A DNA stretch of 56,220 bases. Origin: Ruminococcus sp. (lineage in GTDB: Bacteria > Bacillota > Clostridia > Oscillospirales > Ruminococcaceae). Numbering within the stretch: the stretch's first letter is position 1; each line of letters starts with the position of its first letter. The stretch covers positions 1 to 56,220 of the forward strand of contig JAIDQQ010000043.1 of assembly GCA_029062165.1 (NCBI GenBank), given 5' to 3'. Of this stretch, positions 53,038 to 56,220 are shown one piece after another. The position numbers were made by a program, and so were the translations under genes. The notes beneath the pieces were generated by a model, which was given only the letters and a program-made list of their open reading frames with translations, was not told the origin of the DNA and ran no database searches.

Positions 53038-54615
53038 ATGTGTACTATTATGGCTTATTGCCGTCCGGACAGTTGCAGGGAAGTTGAAAGAGGTCTTGCG
53101 GAGACGGTTTCAAGAGGTCCGGACGATACACGCATTACCGGACTTGAAAACGGTACATTAGGATTTCAGCGACTTTCTATAATGGGACTTACTCCGGAGG
53201 GTATGCAACCTTTTGAACTCGACGGAAATTACGTCATCTGCAACGGTGAAATTTATGGTTTTCTGCCGGTACGTAAGGAACTCGAAGAAAAGGGCTATAC
53301 CTTTAAAAGCGACAGCGACTGTGAAATATTACTCCCATTGTACAGGGAAAAGGGTGTAGAGATGTTCGCCGGACTGGATGCGGAATTTGCCTGTATTATC
53401 TATGATTCGGCAAGTAAGGATTTTGTCGTTGCCCGTGACCCTATCGGAATCAGACCGCTTTATTACGGTTACGACAGCGAAGGTTATATAGCATTCGCCA
53501 GCGAACCTAAAAATCTTATGGGACTGGTTACGGAAATAAAGCCGTTTCCTACAGGTCACTACTATAAGGACGGTACATTCACACAGTATTGCGACATAAC
53601 GGCAGTAGAAAATGTTATCCGTGACGACATTGAAACAGTTTGTAAAAACATTCACGATAAACTTATTGCCGGAGTTGAAAAGAGACTTTCCGCCGACGCT
53701 AAAGTAGGTTTTTTACTGTCGGGCGGGCTGGATTCTTCACTTGTATGTGCCATAGCTCAGCGGAAAAGCGATAAGCCGATACGCACATTTGCAATCGGAA
53801 TGAACACTGATGCCATAGATTTACGATACGCCAGACAGGTAGCCGACTACATACATAGCGAACATACAGAAGTAATCATCACGAAAGAAGACGTTCTGGA
53901 CGCTCTCGACACGGTAGTAAAAATACTTGCTACGTATGATATTACGACGATAAGGGCAAGTATCGGAATGTATCTTCTGTGTAAGGCTATCCACGAACAG
54001 ACGGATATAAGAGTACTCCTCACCGGTGAAATTTCCGACGAACTTTTCGGCTATAAATACACGGATTTTGCACCGTCGGTGGAAGAGTTTCAGAAAGAAT
54101 CGGTAAAAAGAGTAAAAGAACTGCATATGTATGATGTTCTCCGTGCTGACCGTTGTATTTCCGTAAACTCACTGGAAGCGAGAGTACCTTTCGGCGATTT
54201 GGATTTTGTCAGATACGTGATGTCAATAGACCCTGAAATGAAACTGAACAAGTATAACAAGGGAAAATACCTGCTCCGGCACGCATTTGAGGGGGATTAT
54301 CTGCCATATGAAATATTATATCGTGAAAAGGCTGCGTTTTCGGACGCTGTAGGACATTCAATGGTTGACTATCTCAAGGAATACGCTGAAAATTACTATA
54401 CAGACGAAGAATCTGAAGAACTTTCTGGAAAATATACCCATGCAAGACCTTTTACGAAAGAATCGCTGTTATACCGTGAAATATTTGAAAAATACTATCC
54501 GGAACAAAGCGGAATGGTTACTGATTACTGGATGCCGAACAAGGAATGGGACGGTTGTAACGTCAATGACCCGTCTGCAAGAGTACTGTCAAATTACGGC
54601 GACAGCGGAGTTTAA
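53038..54615 (+). CDS. asnB: Asparagine synthase (glutamine-hydrolysing)
   Basis: 525 residues, a little shorter than E. coli AsnB. The class II amidotransferase nucleophile is Cys2 (MCTIMAYC), followed by SRGPDDTRI, LGFQRLSIMG and VICNGEIYGF. The synthetase domain has the PP-loop LLSGGLDSSLVCAIA (about 227-241), LLTGEISDELFGY and the C-terminal EARVPFGDLDFVRYVM. It makes asparagine from aspartate, ATP and glutamine. GGAGGG precedes the ATG. It ends just before a terminator shared with the converging CDF gene. Confidence 0.94.
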   Translation: MCTIMAYCRPDSCREVERGLAETVSRGPDDTRITGLENGTLGFQRLSIMGLTPEGMQPFELDGNYVICNGEIYGFLPVRKELEEKGYTFKSDSDCEILLPLYREKGVEMFAGLDAEFACIIYDSASKDFVVARDPIGIRPLYYGYDSEGYIAFASEPKNLMGLVTEIKPFPTGHYYKDGTFTQYCDITAVENVIRDDIETVCKNIHDKLIAGVEKRLSADAKVGFLLSGGLDSSLVCAIAQRKSDKPIRTFAIGMNTDAIDLRYARQVADYIHSEHTEVIITKEDVLDALDTVVKILATYDITTIRASIGMYLLCKAIHEQTDIRVLLTGEISDELFGYKYTDFAPSVEEFQKESVKRVKELHMYDVLRADRCISVNSLEARVPFGDLDFVRYVMSIDPEMKLNKYNKGKYLLRHAFEGDYLPYEILYREKAAFSDAVGHSMVDYLKEYAENYYTDEESEELSGKYTHARPFTKESLLYREIFEKYYPEQSGMVTDYWMPNKEWDGCNVNDPSARVLSNYGDSGV

Positions 54616-54657
54616 AAACAGTTTGTAAACGTTTTTTGCGTTATGCGTGTGAAAAAT

Positions 54658-54694
54658 AAAAAGCAGAATCGGAATGTAACCGGCTCTGCTTTTT
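54658..54694. terminator. Bidirectional terminator between asnB and the CDF gene
   Basis: AAAAAGCAGA pairs with TCTGCTTTTT, with an inner CGG/CCG helix. It is nearly identical to the hairpin at 55721-55757. Confidence 0.9.
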
Positions 54695-54716
54695 TATAAT
54701 TATGAGTTATGAATTG
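54695..54716. repeat. AT-rich repeat copy at the end of the CDF gene
   Basis: TATAATTATGAGTTATGAATT directly after the terminator. The same terminator-plus-repeat block recurs at 55721-55776. Confidence 0.65.
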
Positions 54717-55581
54717 GATTGACGTGTACCATTATGTGTTTTATTTCAGGGAACTGCATTTCAACAGCGGAGTGTACATTTTCCGCTATGGAGTGTGCGT
54801 CATTCAGGGAAATTTTACCGTCAGCAGAAATTTCAATATCGGCGTAAATGCGATTACCGAAAATACGTGTCCGGAGCAGGTCAATATTTTCCACACCCGA
54901 CTGTTTCATTACACAGTCACGGATAAGATTTTCTGTATTTTCGTCGCATGAATGGTCAATCATTTTGTCGACGGCTTCACGGAAGATTTCCACAGAGGCT
55001 TTCACGATAAACACGCATATCAGCAGACTGGCAAGGGGTTCAAGTATCGGATAGCCCATACGTGCGCCGGCTATACCTATCAATGCACCGATTGAAGAAA
55101 GAGCGTCACTTCTGTGATGCCATGCGTCCGCCATAAGAGAATCTGACCGGAATTTTTCAGCATAGAATCTTGTATACCAGTACATAAGTTCCTTAGCGAT
55201 TATCGAAACTACAGCGGAAATCATAGCGAGAATTTCTGGTACTCCGGAAGTCCTGAAATTTCCGGAAGTTATATTTTTCAAAGCGTCAGCACCGATAAAA
55301 AGACCTGTCACGAAAAGAACTACTGCCAGTATAACCGCCGAAACACATTCAAGACGTTCATGACCGTATGGGTGTTCCTTATCCTCGGAACGTGCGGAAA
55401 TTTTAACGCCTATGATTACAATGAAACTGCTGAAAACGTCGGAAGCGGAGTGTACCGAATCGCTTACCATAGCTCCGGAATGTGCAGTAATTCCGGCAAA
55501 AAGTTTAAAGACCGAAAGTATAAGATTTCCGATTATACTGACATACGATACTTTAACGGCTGTTTTCTGAAAATTTTCCAT
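54700..55581 (-). CDS. Cation diffusion facilitator family transporter
   Basis: 293 residues. Six membrane helices span about 12-200, with the family metal site HSASD in helix II (SDSVHSASDVFSSFI) and HHRSD in helix V (ADAWHHRSDALSSIGALIG). A C-terminal cytosolic domain (about 205-293) has IDHSCDENTENLIRDCV, IYADIEISADGKISL and IKHIMVHVNP. It would export Zn, Mn or Fe; the His-Asp pair in helix V leans towards zinc or manganese. The C-terminal HNS and stop lie in an AT-rich repeat. Confidence 0.92.
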   Translation of the reverse strand: MENFQKTAVKVSYVSIIGNLILSVFKLFAGITAHSGAMVSDSVHSASDVFSSFIVIIGVKISARSEDKEHPYGHERLECVSAVILAVVLFVTGLFIGADALKNITSGNFRTSGVPEILAMISAVVSIIAKELMYWYTRFYAEKFRSDSLMADAWHHRSDALSSIGALIGIAGARMGYPILEPLASLLICVFIVKASVEIFREAVDKMIDHSCDENTENLIRDCVMKQSGVENIDLLRTRIFGNRIYADIEISADGKISLNDAHSIAENVHSAVEMQFPEIKHIMVHVNPIHNS

Positions 55582-55621
55582 AAAGACCCCCCCGATATTT
55601 TTAATTAAGAATTATAAATTA

Positions 55622-55650
55622 ATTATAACATAATCTATAAATTTTTTCAA
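55622..55650 (-). promoter_or_regulatory. Promoter of the CDF gene
   Basis: On the minus strand: TTGAAA (55650-55645), 17-nt spacer, TATAAT (55627-55622). AT-rich repeat sequence fills the leader. Confidence 0.8.
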
Positions 55651-55679
55651 GTATTTATGGTTTGTATAATAAAACCACA

Positions 55680-55720
55680 CGTATTATTAATTAAGGATTA
55701 AGAATGTATAATGCATAATT
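55680..55720. repeat. AT-rich repeat copy upstream of the CDF gene
   Basis: TTAAGAATGTATAATGCATAA-type unit next to the second terminator. Confidence 0.65.
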
Positions 55721-55757
55721 AAAAAGCAGAATCGGATTATAACCGGCTCTGCTTTTT
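55721..55757 (-). terminator. Terminator of the Mn-catalase-like gene
   Basis: AAAAAGCAGA/TCTGCTTTTT with an inner CGG/CCG helix. It is a near-copy of the hairpin at 54658-54694, differing only in a few loop bases. Confidence 0.88.
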
Positions 55758-55779
55758 ATAATTATGAATTGATTTAATG

Positions 55780-56220
55780 TTATCTTTTTCTACCGCAATT
55801 TGCATCGAAAGCCGGATTGCAGGCGTAGAAGTTTTTAGAGTTAAGATTATCTTGAGTTATGCGGAGAGCCTCTCCGAAACGCTGGTAATGGACGATTTCA
55901 CGCTGTCTAAGGAAGCGGATAGGGTCACGGACATCAGGGTCATCAGCCATACGGAGAATGTTATCATAAGTGGTACGTGCTTTTTGTTCGGCAGCCATAT
56001 CTTCGTGAAGGTCAGTAATGACATCGCCTTTACACTGGAAGTAAGCCGCCGTAAACGGTACACCGGAAGCCGAACTCGGATATATACCGGTTGTATGGTC
56101 AACAAAATAGGCATCGAAACCGCTTTTCATGATTTCGTCGACGGAGAGATTTCTTGTAAGCTGATAGATAATAGTTGAAATCATCTCAACGTGTGCAAGC
56201 TCTTCTGTACCTATATCGGT
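55780..56220 (-). CDS. Manganese catalase / CotJC-like protein, 3' part (runs off the right edge)
   Basis: 146 residues are visible, and the frame stays open to the window edge. DIGTEELAHVEMI, at the edge, is the ferritin-like metal-binding motif of manganese catalases and spore-coat CotJC. YFQCKGDVITDLHEDMAAEQKAR supplies the second Glu-His cluster, and a family-typical RDPIRFLRQREIVHYQRFGEAL follows. It would dismutate hydrogen peroxide or be a coat-associated relative. The N-terminal third is outside the window, so an internal ATG at 56184 is not the start. Confidence 0.88.
   Translation of the reverse strand, partial: TDIGTEELAHVEMISTIIYQLTRNLSVDEIMKSGFDAYFVDHTTGIYPSSASGVPFTAAYFQCKGDVITDLHEDMAAEQKARTTYDNILRMADDPDVRDPIRFLRQREIVHYQRFGEALRITQDNLNSKNFYACNPAFDANCGRKR

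Noticed and set aside
1..56220. tRNA genes, CRISPR arrays, transposases or prophage genes
   Set aside because: No tRNA T-loop signatures, spaced direct repeats, transposase motifs or phage structural genes were noticed on either strand by reading. A tRNAscan or ISfinder run could still find a missed case.

Overview
The window reads as a chromosomal segment of a low-GC Gram-positive bacterium of the Ruminococcus type (Clostridia). The evidence is a secreted protein ending in a cellulosomal dockerin, a type III glutamine synthetase, a Firmicutes-like replication/RNA-decay cluster (RNase J, GdpP, L9, DnaB, TilS, FtsH), an RNase P RNA gene, and many sigma-A promoters with TTGACA/TTGACT and TATAAT at exactly 17 nt. 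No phage, IS element, CRISPR array, tRNA or rRNA was seen.

Layout. 1-3836 (all minus): eight or nine small genes in two transcription units. At least two look like immunity proteins (CdiI-like and Imm1-like), and no toxin is in sight. 3931-9278 (minus): MoxR ATPase, DUF58 protein, TgpA-like transglutaminase and a small membrane protein. 9366-18251 (minus): rnjA-gdpP-rplI-dnaB-tilS-ftsH from one consensus promoter with a long leader. 18554-20915 (minus): a phosphohexomutase-like protein lacking its catalytic motifs and an AGCS symporter. 21020-25576 (plus): two PH-domain membrane proteins, a CapA-like lipoprotein, rnpB and small membrane proteins. 25617-33600: a glycosylase, RelQ, znuABC with a Fur/Zur-type operator, pheST, and a parS-like palindrome between pheT and znuA. 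33750-37220 (plus): dockerin protein, a coupled small gene and a ThrH-like phosphatase.

37332-54615 is a glutamine-nitrogen island: GSIII, CTP synthase, an AmtB-PII fusion, GltB, GltD, a glutamine synthetase homologue, an ANTAR protein, PurF and AsnB. These genes import ammonium, make glutamine, or spend its amide nitrogen. The window ends with a CDF metal transporter and the 3' part of a CotJC/Mn-catalase-like gene.

The most interesting candidate system is in the nitrogen island. The divergent amt-PII and gltBD operons each begin with a consensus promoter followed at once by a 5' hairpin with an AAGGNN hexaloop, which overlaps the 5' arm of a strong terminator. The gltBD operon also encodes an ANTAR (RNA-binding antiterminator) protein whose receiver domain has lost its phosphorylation site. 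Just before it lies a glutamine synthetase homologue that has lost several catalytic residues. I infer a glutamine-sensing antitermination circuit in which the synthetase-like pseudoenzyme may be the sensor. AT-rich intergenic repeats, a 106-bp hairpin element and a hexanucleotide tandem repeat are confined largely to the right-hand half.
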